Source: JAAFIP01 sp043774625
GTDB taxonomy: Bacteria > Pseudomonadota > Gammaproteobacteria > Burkholderiales > Burkholderiaceae_C
NCBI GenBank assembly: GCA_043774625.1
Contig: JAYVTG010000116.1
Coordinates: 1-33,937 of the forward strand
Direction of reading: 5' to 3'
DNA length: 33,937 bases
Made by a program: the position numbers and the translations under genes
In this document: in pieces, positions 23,078 to 32,152 of the stretch
How the letters are laid out: every line of letters starts with the position of its first letter
How positions within the stretch are numbered: the stretch's first letter is position 1
Notes under the pieces: model-generated
What the model saw: the letters and a program-made list of their open reading frames with translations, nothing else
Databases searched by the model: none
Told to the model about the DNA's origin: nothing

Positions 23078-23112
23078 GAAATTAATAGCTGTTCACGCAT
23101 ATTCCACGCTGG
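23078..23112 (-). repeat. Interspersed ~43-bp repeat, copy 9 (between two frameshifted genes)
   Basis: GAAATTAATAGCTGTTCACG, then CATATTCCACGCTGGC, is the reverse complement of the consensus with only a few changes. It is a non-coding copy in the 63-base gap between the dioxygenase-like gene's stop and the acyl-CoA dehydrogenase-like gene's start. Confidence 0.85.
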
Positions 23113-23131
23113 CAACAGGCGATTTTTCTGG

Positions 23132-24141
23132 TTATATGAGCATGACGGTACCGTGGTCGATGGCCAGCGCACCATCGAGCGCGATCGAGCAGGATTTGAG
23201 CGGCAAATCGAAATGCCCCAGCGTGTGACGACCGGCTACTTCGTTCGCACCCGTGCTGTACAAAAAGCTGCCTGCGACTGCGCGAAGCTCGGTGCCCTTG
23301 AAGTCGCTTTTGTCAAACAGAGCCATGCTGTCAAAGCGGGCCTGCGGGTTCAAACCGTAGCCGACGTGGCTGACGGCATAGGCTTCGCGATCGCCCCACG
23401 CCGCCAGATATTCGCGCATCTGCTGCGCGTCCACGCCATCGCCTGTAATGTGGGTGACATAGTCGTTGTCAATCGTCAGCGTAATAGGCTGCTGGATGAA
23501 TTGTTTGAAGGTAAGGTTCACGTCACCCGTGTTCAGCACCAGTGTGCCGTTCACGCTGCCCGCGCGCGGAAATGCCAGCACCAGGCCACCGGGCCAGTGC
23601 GTCATGGTGCCCGGCCGCGATGTGGTGCCCCAATTGCCACCCGTTACCGCGCCGTCCAGGCTGATGTGCAGATCTGTGCCCGCTGCGGATGTGACATGCA
23701 TGGACTTGGCCGCGCGCAAACGCTTGGTGTGCGCTTTGACCAACGGCTCCAACGCATCGGTGGGCAGCAGACGGCACAGGGCTTCGGGGTGTTCGTTGCT
23801 CACATACACCACGTGGGCACCGGCTGTCAAAATGGCGGGCAGCTCGGGCGCATGCATCAGGCCTTCTACCGTGCAGTCCAGCACCACCGTGCTGGCACCC
23901 GTGGTGCGAATGATGGACACACCCGTTGCAGCAAGAGTAGGCAGGGTCAGGGTAAAGCTTTTTTGCGCCAACGCGGGCCGCGGCGTGCCAGTTCGGGCAA
24001 GACGGGGCGGCTTTGTGTCTCGGTCAAAATGGCTACGGTGTCGCCTGGCCGCACAGCGCAGCGGCGTAATATCTGCTCAAAAGCGTCAATCCAGTGGGGT
24101 TCCAGCAGCATAGGGCTGCGTTTTTTCTGATCCTGGCTCAT
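23132..24141 (-). pseudogene. NicX/M29-like dioxygenase gene with a frameshift
   Basis: Two frames make one protein of the 2,5-dihydroxypyridine 5,6-dioxygenase / M29 family. The N-terminus (MLLEPHWIDAFEQILRRC, then GDTVAILTETQSRPVLPELAR) is in one frame. The rest (AQKSFTLTLPTL, CTVEGLMHAPELPAIL, SNEHPEAL, SHVGYGLNPQARF, GRHTLGHFDLPL) is in another. The crossover lies at 23969-23985 and a single-base change restores the frame. The H in SHVGYGLNP and the H-x-D in GHFDLP fit the iron ligands known for NicX, which opens the pyridine ring in nicotinate degradation. The precise substrate is not determined. Start 24141 is used; 24111 is also possible. A palindromic operator sits just upstream. Confidence 0.75.
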
Positions 24142-24143
24142 AA

Positions 24144-24161
24144 TACATGAAAATTCATGTA
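24144..24161. promoter_or_regulatory. Palindromic operator, probably for the MarR regulator
   Basis: TACATGAA-AA-TTCATGTA is a perfect 8-bp-arm inverted repeat between the divergent NicX-like and flavin reductase genes, two bases from the NicX-like start at 24141. MarR-family dimers bind such short AT-rich palindromes, and a MarR gene lies in the divergent operon. Because this site overlaps an upstream ATG (24147), the flavin reductase probably starts at 24180. Confidence 0.6.
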
Positions 24162-24179
24162 ATTGAAAGTGCAACGTTC

Positions 24180-24692
24180 ATGACCTCTGCAAAAGTGCAA
24201 GCAACGCCGCCTTGTTTTTCGTCTGCTGACTTCCGTGCAGCCTTGGGCATGTTTGCCACGGGCGTCACCATCGTCACGGCGCGCACCGCCGCGGGTGATC
24301 TGGTCGGCCTGACTGCCAACTCATTCAATTCGGTTTCTATAGCCCCACCCCTGGTGTTGTGGAGCCTAAGCAAAAGCGCCGTGTCGATGGCCGTGTTGAG
24401 CACGGGCTCCCACTACGCCATCAACATTCTGGGCACCGACCAGCAAGCACTTGCCTCGCAGTTTGCCAGCAAGCAGGGTGACCGCTGGGCTGGGGCCACC
24501 TATACCCTGGGAGTCAGTGGCGCGCCTTTGCTGGACGGCGCAGTAGCGCAGTTTGAATGCTTTAACCGCAGCCGCTACGAAGAGGGCGACCATGTTATTT
24601 TTGTAGGCGAAGTTGAACGCTGCAACCACCGCGCAGGCGCAGCACCCTTACTTTTTCACGGTGGCAAGTTCTATACCGAACATCCGTTATGA
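24180..24692 (+). CDS. Flavin reductase-domain protein
   Basis: The 170-residue protein is an HpaC/NtaB-type flavin reductase: FRAALGMFATGVTIVTARTA, LVGLTANSFNSVSIAPPLVL, SHYAINILGTDQQALASQFA, FVGEVERCNHRAGAAPLLFHGGKFY. Such enzymes supply reduced flavin to a partner monooxygenase. The ATG at 24180 is preferred over 24147, which lies inside the palindromic operator. The MarR gene overlaps its stop (ATGA), and the NicX-like gene is divergent, so a pyridine or aromatic ring-hydroxylation pathway is a reasonable guess. The partner oxygenase is not in the window. Confidence 0.88.
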   Translation: MTSAKVQATPPCFSSADFRAALGMFATGVTIVTARTAAGDLVGLTANSFNSVSIAPPLVLWSLSKSAVSMAVLSTGSHYAINILGTDQQALASQFASKQGDRWAGATYTLGVSGAPLLDGAVAQFECFNRSRYEEGDHVIFVGEVERCNHRAGAAPLLFHGGKFYTEHPL

Positions 24693-25138
24693 CAGAACGC
24701 TTTGTCCACGGCTACCTGGGGTATTTGCTCGGCCAGGCCAACCATGCGCTATACAAAGACTTTGATACATGTGTGCGCAAAGCGGGTTTGAGCAGTATTG
24801 AATGGCGGGTGCTGGCCACCTTGCACGACGGCCCTGCCTTGCCGGTGAGCGCGCTGGCCGCAGATATTTTGTCCAAGCAACCTACGGTGACCAAGCTGGT
24901 GCAGCGCATGGCCAGTCTGGGCACCGTGCAATTACTGTCCGATGCATACGACCAGCGGCGCACGCTGGTGCAAATTTCTCCGGCGGGCAAAAAACTGGTC
25001 AAACCATTGATTGAGCAAGCAAAATCCCATGAAGCCAGCGTATTCAGTGCGCTAGGCGCTACTAATTCAATAGCGTTAAAGAAGTTACTCGGTCGTTTAG
25101 CTGCTTTGCCATCCCACACCACAAGTTCACGCACATAG
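24689..25138 (+). CDS. MarR family transcriptional regulator
   Basis: The 149-residue MarR protein has the winged HTH in residues about 50-95 (ALAADILSKQPTVTKLVQRM, then SDAYDQRRTLVQISPAGKKL). It is translationally coupled to the flavin reductase and likely represses both divergent units through the palindrome at 24144-24161, with a pathway intermediate as inducer. Residues about 116-129 (EASVFSALGATNSIAL) are encoded by a repeat copy, placing the insert in the C-terminal dimerisation helices. It ends seven bases before the convergent glnE stop, with a small CACGC/GCGTG stem at the junction. Confidence 0.9.
   Translation: MTERFVHGYLGYLLGQANHALYKDFDTCVRKAGLSSIEWRVLATLHDGPALPVSALAADILSKQPTVTKLVQRMASLGTVQLLSDAYDQRRTLVQISPAGKKLVKPLIEQAKSHEASVFSALGATNSIALKKLLGRLAALPSHTTSSRT
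25034..25074 (+). repeat. Interspersed ~43-bp repeat, copy 10 (inside marR)
   Basis: GCCAGCGTATTCAGTGCGCT, then AGGCGCTACTAATTCAATAGCG, keeps both ends of the consensus and the GCTAC/ATAGC arms, with a degenerate middle. It is read in the same phase as the lipoprotein copy (ASVFSALGATNSIAL against ASVEYARAAIKFIVL). Confidence 0.65.
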
Positions 25139-25145
25139 CGTGGCC

Positions 25146-27920
25146 TTAGTTTGCAGCATGGCCAAACACGGCATTCCATAAGGCCAAAACCGCAGCTTTT
25201 TCCGCCGTCATGGTTGTGGCATCCAGCTGGGTGGTTTGCTCATCCAGGCGCGCCATGTGCTGAGCATGCCGCAATGACCGGTACGCGCCAGTGGCCTGGT
25301 GGCCAATGCCGGGGGGAAGCAAGCCAGAAACCTCAGCACGCTCCAGCAGAGCAATATTGCCTGCGTTGTCACGCAACGGGGGGTGATCAGCGGCGTGGGC
25401 GAGCACCAGGTACTGCACAGCAAACTCCACGTCCACCATGCCGCCCACACTGTGTTTGATGTCAAACTTGTCGGCTGGGCAACGGTGGGCACTGCGCACA
25501 CGCTCGCGCATGGAGATGATTTGCTCAGCCAATGCCTGCGGGTCGCGCGCAGCGCATAGCACCGTCAGCCGTACGGCATCAAAGCGCGCACGCACGGCAG
25601 CGCTGCCCAGCACGCAGCGTGCACGCGTCATGGCCTGGTGTTCCCATACCCAGGCGGTGTTGCTGCCGCGTTGCGTCTGGTAATCGGTATAAGCGTTCAT
25701 GGTGCTGACCAAAAGACCCGAATTGCCATTGGGACGCAAAGCCGTGTCAATCTCATACAAATCGCCTTCGGCCGTCTTGGTGGACAGCCAGGAAATCATC
25801 TTGCGCACAAATGCGCTGTACACCGTGCTGGCTTGTTCGTGCGCATCGTCATACACAAACACAATGTCCAGATCACTGCCATAACCCAGCTCCTTGCCTC
25901 CCAGCTTGCCGTAGGCCAGCACCGCAAACTGCGGTTCGTCTATATGGCGGTTTTTCAGGCGGCTCCAGCACCAGCGTGTGGTCATGTCCAGCACGGCATC
26001 AGCCAGCGCACTCAGCTCATCGGCCACCTGCTCCACCGTGGCACGGCCCTCTACATCGCGCACCAAAATGCGGAACATTTCTGCACGCTGTGCGCGGCGC
26101 AGCAGCAGCATCATGCTTTCGTCGTCGTCTTGCGCGGTGCTTTGCAGGGCCAGTGCGCGTTGCGTGAGTTCGCCGCAAAACTGTTTGGCATCAAAGCGCT
26201 GGTCCAGCAAGCTTGCATCAGCCAGCTCGTCAATCACACCGGGGTGTTTCATCAGGTAGCGAGCAGGCCAGCGCGCCGCCCCCAGCATACGCAGCAAGCG
26301 GGCATGCACATGCGGGCGTTCAATCAGCAATGCCAGATAACTCTCACGGCGCAACAAAGGCTCCATCCAGTCAGCCAGGCGCAGCGCGGCTTCTTCGCTG
26401 GCTTGTCCTTCGCTGACCATTTCGCCAGTACGCTGCAGCAACCGAATCAGACGGTTGCGCGACGCATCTTGCAGTGCCAGCACGCGTGGGTGTTGTTGCC
26501 ATTGCACCACCCGTTCACGCAACCGCTCGGGTAACTGCGCCATCATGGCTTGCAGGTCACCGTCAGTAGGTGTTTTGTTGGGGCCACAGCCCTTGCAGTC
26601 ACCCGTTCCACCCAACAGACGGTCAAACTCCATGGCTACCGTTTCGCGGTGGGTGTCCAGTGCCATCAGGAATGTACTGGCGTCTTCAAAACCCATCGTG
26701 TGTGCGATCCAGGTAATGTCCGCATCGTCGCTGGGTAGCACATGGGTTTGCTGGTCGTCCAGATACTGGATGCGATGCTCCACCCGGCGCAAAAACACAT
26801 AGGCACCAGCCATGGCTTGCGTGGTGGCTGGCGGCATCAACCCGGCGGCTTGAAGGCGCTGCAAAGCGTCTAGCGTAGGGCGCGTGCGCAGCTCAGGAAA
26901 CTGGCCACCACGCACCACTTGCAGCAACTGCACGGTAAATTCAATCTCGCGGATACCGCCACGCGACAGCTTGATGTCATTAGCCCGCTCGGGTCTGCCA
27001 GCACAGCGGCGGTTAGCGTGTTCGCGGATTTGCCTGTGCAGCACCCGCAAAGACTCAAACACGTTGTAATCCAGGTAACGCCTGAAGACAAAGGGCAACA
27101 CCACACTGCGCAAGGCCTTCGCAGAGCTTGCCATGCTGGCAGCTGGAGCCACTACGCGGCTTTTAAGCCAGGCAAAGCGCTCCCATTCGCGCCCTTGCAC
27201 CATGAAATATTCTTCCAGCGCCCCTAAAGACACGGCACTGGGACCCGAATTGCCATTGGGCCGCAGGGCCAGGTCAATGCGAAACACAAAGCCATGCTCG
27301 GTCACATCTGCCAGCAGTTGGTTCACGCCGCGCACCAGCTTGCCAAAATATTCATGGTTGCTGATGCGCCCACGCCCCTGCAGCGTTCCGGTGGTCTCGC
27401 CGTCGTCGTCATAGACGTAAATCAGGTCTATGTCGCTGGATACGTTCAGTTCTCTGGCACCCAACTTGCCCATGCCCACCACCCACAAGGCGGCGCGCTG
27501 GGGCGTGGTGCCCGAGGTCATGGGGGCACCGTGCACAGCGTCCAGATCAGCTTGCACTTGCTGGCAAGCTGCTTCCAAGGCCGCTTCGGCCAGATCTGTC
27601 ATGGTCTGCGTGACGGTAGCCAAAGCTGCATCTTGCTCGCAGTCCAGCACCACCAGTCGTTCAATCACCAGTGCGCGGGTAATGCGCCATGCGGCACCCG
27701 GCTCAAAGCCTTGTTGTTGTAATTGTGTGCAGCAATCGCCGATGCTGGTTTTGTCTGGAACTTGCGCTTGCAGCAAGTGCTCCAAATGGGCATAGCGACG
27801 TTGAATACGTTGAACATAGCGGCTGTACAAGGCCAAACCCGTGCCCTTACACAAAATTTCACATGACGGTAAGCTATGCACGGCTTCGCTGCGGGTCATA
27901 ATTCTGCTTGTCTCCTGCAT
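25146..27920 (-). CDS. glnE: Bifunctional glutamine synthetase adenylyltransferase/deadenylase GlnE
   Basis: GlnE adenylylates and deadenylylates glutamine synthetase in response to PII and glutamine. The 924-residue protein has the expected two nucleotidyltransferase domains: GMGKLGARELNVSSDIDLIY (149-168) and AYGKLGGKELGYGSDLDIVF (about 663-682), each with the G-S/SD-x-D metal motif, and SRGGIREIEFTVQLLQ and SVGGMVDVEFAVQYLV after them. Length is near E. coli GlnE (946). An alternative start is Met8 (27899). It is divergent from the yhdP-type gene and convergent with marR. No damage is visible. Confidence 0.96.
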   Translation of the reverse strand: MQETSRIMTRSEAVHSLPSCEILCKGTGLALYSRYVQRIQRRYAHLEHLLQAQVPDKTSIGDCCTQLQQQGFEPGAAWRITRALVIERLVVLDCEQDAALATVTQTMTDLAEAALEAACQQVQADLDAVHGAPMTSGTTPQRAALWVVGMGKLGARELNVSSDIDLIYVYDDDGETTGTLQGRGRISNHEYFGKLVRGVNQLLADVTEHGFVFRIDLALRPNGNSGPSAVSLGALEEYFMVQGREWERFAWLKSRVVAPAASMASSAKALRSVVLPFVFRRYLDYNVFESLRVLHRQIREHANRRCAGRPERANDIKLSRGGIREIEFTVQLLQVVRGGQFPELRTRPTLDALQRLQAAGLMPPATTQAMAGAYVFLRRVEHRIQYLDDQQTHVLPSDDADITWIAHTMGFEDASTFLMALDTHRETVAMEFDRLLGGTGDCKGCGPNKTPTDGDLQAMMAQLPERLRERVVQWQQHPRVLALQDASRNRLIRLLQRTGEMVSEGQASEEAALRLADWMEPLLRRESYLALLIERPHVHARLLRMLGAARWPARYLMKHPGVIDELADASLLDQRFDAKQFCGELTQRALALQSTAQDDDESMMLLLRRAQRAEMFRILVRDVEGRATVEQVADELSALADAVLDMTTRWCWSRLKNRHIDEPQFAVLAYGKLGGKELGYGSDLDIVFVYDDAHEQASTVYSAFVRKMISWLSTKTAEGDLYEIDTALRPNGNSGLLVSTMNAYTDYQTQRGSNTAWVWEHQAMTRARCVLGSAAVRARFDAVRLTVLCAARDPQALAEQIISMRERVRSAHRCPADKFDIKHSVGGMVDVEFAVQYLVLAHAADHPPLRDNAGNIALLERAEVSGLLPPGIGHQATGAYRSLRHAQHMARLDEQTTQLDATTMTAEKAAVLALWNAVFGHAAN

Positions 27921-27982
27921 TGATTCTGTAGTAGTTACCCTCTAGTCCACACGTGCCCAATTCCTCGTCCCATTCCCCCACG

Positions 27983-30900
27983 ATGAGCATACCGCCCAGG
28001 TGGTTACGCTGGACGCACGCGCTAGTGAGTACGGCGTGGTGGCTGGTCGTAGCCTGTGCGCTGGTATCGGTACTGCTGTGGGCTATCTTGCATGGCTTGA
28101 TTGTCCCCCGAATCGACGAATTTCGCCCGAGGCTGGAAAATGCCTTGAGTCAGGCGCTGGGCGTACCCGTACGTATCGACGCCATCACAGCCCAATCAAA
28201 CACCCTGGTGCCATCTTTTGAGCTGCAAAACCTTCGTTTGCTGGACAGTGCGGGCCGCGATGCCCTGGTGCTAAAAAAGGTGATAGCAGCACTATCACCG
28301 CGTTCATTACTGCGACTGGACTTTGAGCAATTGGTGCTGGATCAGCCCGAGTTGGATATTCGGCGCACGACTGATGGCCGCATACTGGTAGCCGGGCTTG
28401 ATTTTTCAAAACCCGATGCACAGCAACAGGACAGCAGCCCCGCAGCCGACTGGTTTTTTTCGCAGCGCGAATTTGTCATTCTTGGTGGGCAATTGCGCTG
28501 GACCGATGAGCAGCGCTACGCGGCCCCTGTGACTTTGAGCCAGGTGAATCTGGTTTTGCGTAACCCTGGGCGCACCCATGTCTTGCGTATTGACGCCACA
28601 CCCGCAGTAGCTTGGGGCTCGCGTTTTTCGGTCGCAGGCGACTTTCGGCGCCCCTTGCTGCGTGGGCATCCAGGTCAGTGGCGCGACTGGGAGGGTGAAA
28701 TGTATGCAGATTTTCCGCGCCTGGATGCCTCTCAACTAAAACGCCACGGTAACTTTGATATTCATCTGGAGCGTGGTCGCGGTGCCCTGCGTGTGTGGTC
28801 AACACTGAGCCAGGGTGCCATTACAGGCGCTACGGCGGATGTGGCATTGGCAGATGTCAATATACGCTTGGCCAAAGACCTGGAGCCCATAGCGATGTCG
28901 TCTATGCAAGGGCGATTAAGTGGCCAGAAGCTGGCAACAGGATTTAGTTTTGCAACCCAAGGTCTGGCCTTTCGTACCGCAGATGGTGTGCAATGGCCAG
29001 GCGGTAATGTGGCATTTCTACAGACCGGGCATGAAGGTCAGGTACAAGCCAAGGGAGAGCTCAAGGCGGACCGACTGGACCTGGGAGCATTGGCAAAAAT
29101 TACCGATCGCTTGCCGATTGGCACTGCAACCCACGCGCTGATTCGCAGCTTGAACCCTAGTGGCCTGGTAGAGACTGTGCAGGCCAGTTGGCAAGGTGAT
29201 ATCCGTGCGCCAAGCCGTTATGAGGCCAGTGGCAAAGTTATTGGGTTCAGCGTGCAGGCAGAACAAACAAGCCAGAGCCTGGAAAGTTCAGTGGTCAGCA
29301 AAGCCAGTGCAGGCGCTGGACGCCCTGGAGTGCGCGGTGCCACTATCGACTTCAAGTTAAATCAGTCCGCAGGCGACGCCAGGCTGGTCATTGACAAGGG
29401 TGCTCTCGAATTGCCCGGTGCTTTCGAAGACCCGGTAATACCGCTGGACAGCATGAGTACCGAAGCCAAATGGAAGATAGAGGGCGATAAGATAGATGTG
29501 GATCTGGCCAACATCAAGTTTGCCAATGCGGATGCGCAAGGCGAGGCCCAGGCGCACTGGCATACGGCGGACCCCAAAAAGTCCAGTGCCAAGTCGCGCT
29601 TTCCTGGCGTTTTGGATCTGAACGGGACGCTCACTCGTGCCGAAGGAACGCGGGTGTACCGCTATCTGCCATCCGGCATGGCCAGACAAGCGCGTGACTA
29701 TGTGCGTGATGCCGTGATACAGGGCAAACTCAGTGCGGGTAAATTCAAGGTCAAGGGCGATTTGTTCGATATACCTTTTCTGGACCCCAAGCTGGGAGAG
29801 TTCCGTATCTCGACCCAAATCAGCAATGCCACATTTGCCTATGTCCCCAAACACATTCAAGCCAAGGAACTGTTACCCTGGCCAGTGCTGTCGCAACTTA
29901 ATGGCGAGTTGGTCATTGATCGCACCTCCCTGGCGGTCAATGGCGCTACAGGGCGCATTGGTAATGACGGCAATGTGCAGTTTTCCAACACCGATGCCCG
30001 CATTGCAGACTTGGCACGCTCCTCTACGGTGGTAATCAGCACAGATGCGCGTGGCCCCTTAACGGATGTGCTGGCGGTAGTCAATGGCTCGCCTTTATCT
30101 GCCATTACCAGCCAGGCACTGGCCAAAACCACGGCTACGGGTGACGCAGACATCAAGCTGCGCATGAATTTACCGCTATACAGCATAGAGCGCAGCAAGG
30201 TGCAAGGCAGTGTGACATTGGCAAACAGTGATGTGCAAATAACACCAGACTCGCCCTTGCTTGTGCGCAGCAAGGGTGTGATCAACTTCAGTGAAACCGG
30301 CTTTGCGGTCAAAGACGTGCAGACCCGCTTTATGGGCGGTGACATGCGCCTGGAAGGCGGTACCAACCCTGGCGCAAGCAGTGAGACCGGGCCTGCCAAT
30401 ACTGACGCAAGTCTCATTTTCAAAGCCCAAGGCAATGCAACTGCTGAGGGACTTCGCCAGGCCAAAGAACTGGGTTTTGTTTCGCGCCTGGCGCAAAGCG
30501 CGACCGGCAGTGCCAACTATACGGCCACACTGGCGTTTCGCCGTGGCGTACCTGAGATAGCGGTTACCAGCAATTTGCAGGGAATGGTGCTGAACTTGCC
30601 CGCGCCTTTGAACAAAACCGCAGACTCTGTTCTGCCCCTGCGTTATGAAAACACCCTGGTGCGCGAGTCCCTCGCCGCCGGTCAAAAACTGCAAGACAGG
30701 CTGTTGGTGGATCTAGGCAGTGTGGCCTCGATCCAGTATGTACGTGATGTTTCTGGCGCAGAGCCACGCGTGCTGCGCGGGGGCATTAGTGTGGGGCTGG
30801 CGCCCAACGAATCGACACCGGCCGCAGAAGAGGGGGTGGCTGCCAACATCAACTTTACGCAGATTGACGTAGATGCCTGGGAGAAGATCTTGGGCAAAGT

Positions 30901-32119
30901 GGCAGGCACGGATTTGACGGCCAAGCAAAATGCTGCAACCGGCTCTGCCGGCGCGCCAGCATCGGGTTATCTGCCAAGTATTCTGGCCATACGTGCAAAC
31001 GAAATCAGCATGCAAGGGCGTACCCTGCACAACGTCGTCGCAGGTGGCTCACGGGACGGGCTGACCTGGCGTGCCAACTTGGATGCGCGCGAGCTCAATG
31101 GTTACATGGAGTACCGCCAATCGAGTGGCAACATTCCAGGACGGGTCTATGCGCGTCTTGCACGCCTGAGCCTTGCGCAGTCGCAGACCAGTGAAATTGA
31201 AGCCACACTCAATGAGAAAGACTTATCGGTTCCTGCTCTGGACATTGTTGTGGAGGACTTTGAACTGCGTGGTAAAAAATTGGGCCGTGTAGAGGTAGAA
31301 GCCGTTAACCGTGGGGCAGGTTTGGGGCCTCGCGAAGCCGGGACACGGGAATGGCGGCTTAACAGGCTCAGTCTTGCATTGCCTGAAGCACAGTTGAGTG
31401 CCACGGGTAACTGGGTGGCTGTGGAAGGTGCCTCAGGCGAACGCCGCCGCATGCTGATGAACTTCAAGCTGGATGTGGTTGATTCGGGTATTCTGCTCAA
31501 TCGCCTGGGCTATCCGAAAGTGGTAGCCAAAGGCAAGGGAAAAATGGAAGGCCAGGTTGCGTGGCTGGGCTCACCTTTCTTGTTCGACTATCCCAGTATG
31601 GGTGGCAACTTCAATATCAACATTGAATCAGGTCAGTTTTTAAAAGCAGACCCAGGTATTGCCAAACTGCTGGGTGTGCTGAGCCTGCAGGCATTACCCA
31701 GGCGCTTATCATTGGATTTCAGAGACGTGTTTTCTGAAGGCTTTTCGTTTGACTTTATCCGGGGTGACGTGCAGATTGACCAAGGCGTGCTCATGACCAA
31801 TAACTTGCAGACCAAAGGAGTGAATGCTGCCGTTTTGATGGAAGGGCGCTCCGATATTGCCAAGCAAACGGTTGATATCAAAACCGTGATCGTGCCCGAG
31901 ATCAACGCGGGTACCGCGTCCCTGATTGCAACCGTTATTAATCCGGCGGTAGGGCTGGGCACGTTTTTAGCACAACTTTTTTTGCGCAGGCCGTTTATTG
32001 AAGCTGCTACGCAAGAATTTCGTGTGGGGGGTACCTGGGACGATATTACTTTTACTAAAGTAAACCGCAGTATCGCCAAACCGCAGACCAAGCCAAGCGG
32101 CGAAAACGGTTCGCCATAA
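27983..32119 (+). CDS. yhdP: YhdP-family AsmA-like envelope protein
   Basis: The very large protein (about 1378 residues from ATG 27983; a GTG at 27953 would add ten) has an N-terminal membrane anchor (HALVSTAWWLVVACALVSVL) and then a long beta-rich periplasmic body. It has the YhdP/TIGR02099 features: EFRPRLENALSQALGVPVRI at the start, and FDYPSMGGNFNINIESGQFL, LKADPGIAKLLGVLSLQALP and PFIEAATQEFRVGGTWDD near the end. Members of this AsmA clan bridge the envelope and are implicated in phospholipid transport to the outer membrane. It starts a co-directional run with the nitrilase gene and sensor kinase. A perfect GGTGATAG/CTATCACC stem (28279-28299) lies inside the gene. Confidence 0.92.
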   Translation: MSIPPRWLRWTHALVSTAWWLVVACALVSVLLWAILHGLIVPRIDEFRPRLENALSQALGVPVRIDAITAQSNTLVPSFELQNLRLLDSAGRDALVLKKVIAALSPRSLLRLDFEQLVLDQPELDIRRTTDGRILVAGLDFSKPDAQQQDSSPAADWFFSQREFVILGGQLRWTDEQRYAAPVTLSQVNLVLRNPGRTHVLRIDATPAVAWGSRFSVAGDFRRPLLRGHPGQWRDWEGEMYADFPRLDASQLKRHGNFDIHLERGRGALRVWSTLSQGAITGATADVALADVNIRLAKDLEPIAMSSMQGRLSGQKLATGFSFATQGLAFRTADGVQWPGGNVAFLQTGHEGQVQAKGELKADRLDLGALAKITDRLPIGTATHALIRSLNPSGLVETVQASWQGDIRAPSRYEASGKVIGFSVQAEQTSQSLESSVVSKASAGAGRPGVRGATIDFKLNQSAGDARLVIDKGALELPGAFEDPVIPLDSMSTEAKWKIEGDKIDVDLANIKFANADAQGEAQAHWHTADPKKSSAKSRFPGVLDLNGTLTRAEGTRVYRYLPSGMARQARDYVRDAVIQGKLSAGKFKVKGDLFDIPFLDPKLGEFRISTQISNATFAYVPKHIQAKELLPWPVLSQLNGELVIDRTSLAVNGATGRIGNDGNVQFSNTDARIADLARSSTVVISTDARGPLTDVLAVVNGSPLSAITSQALAKTTATGDADIKLRMNLPLYSIERSKVQGSVTLANSDVQITPDSPLLVRSKGVINFSETGFAVKDVQTRFMGGDMRLEGGTNPGASSETGPANTDASLIFKAQGNATAEGLRQAKELGFVSRLAQSATGSANYTATLAFRRGVPEIAVTSNLQGMVLNLPAPLNKTADSVLPLRYENTLVRESLAAGQKLQDRLLVDLGSVASIQYVRDVSGAEPRVLRGGISVGLAPNESTPAAEEGVAANINFTQIDVDAWEKILGKVAGTDLTAKQNAATGSAGAPASGYLPSILAIRANEISMQGRTLHNVVAGGSRDGLTWRANLDARELNGYMEYRQSSGNIPGRVYARLARLSLAQSQTSEIEATLNEKDLSVPALDIVVEDFELRGKKLGRVEVEAVNRGAGLGPREAGTREWRLNRLSLALPEAQLSATGNWVAVEGASGERRRMLMNFKLDVVDSGILLNRLGYPKVVAKGKGKMEGQVAWLGSPFLFDYPSMGGNFNINIESGQFLKADPGIAKLLGVLSLQALPRRLSLDFRDVFSEGFSFDFIRGDVQIDQGVLMTNNLQTKGVNAAVLMEGRSDIAKQTVDIKTVIVPEINAGTASLIATVINPAVGLGTFLAQLFLRRPFIEAATQEFRVGGTWDDITFTKVNRSIAKPQTKPSGENGSP

Positions 32120-32152
32120 AATCGGTTAAACCAATCCATTAGCAGGTCAAGC

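Noticed and set aside
22699..23175. 158-codon minus-strand frame spanning the acyl-CoA dehydrogenase-like start
   Set aside because: It is Arg/His/Pro-rich and unrelated to the family; the correct reading needs a single-base frame correction instead.
23051..24130. 359-codon plus-strand open frame opposite the NicX-like gene
   Set aside because: The minus strand carries the family motifs on both sides of the frameshift; the plus frame has none and begins in a repeat copy.
25128..25142. CACGC-ACATA-GCGTG stem at the marR/glnE convergent ends as a terminator
   Set aside because: Only a 5-bp stem with no T-tract; too weak to list as a feature.
25638..26534. 298-codon plus-strand open frame opposite glnE
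   Set aside because: It is Gln/His-rich with no family features, on the opposite strand of a complete GlnE.
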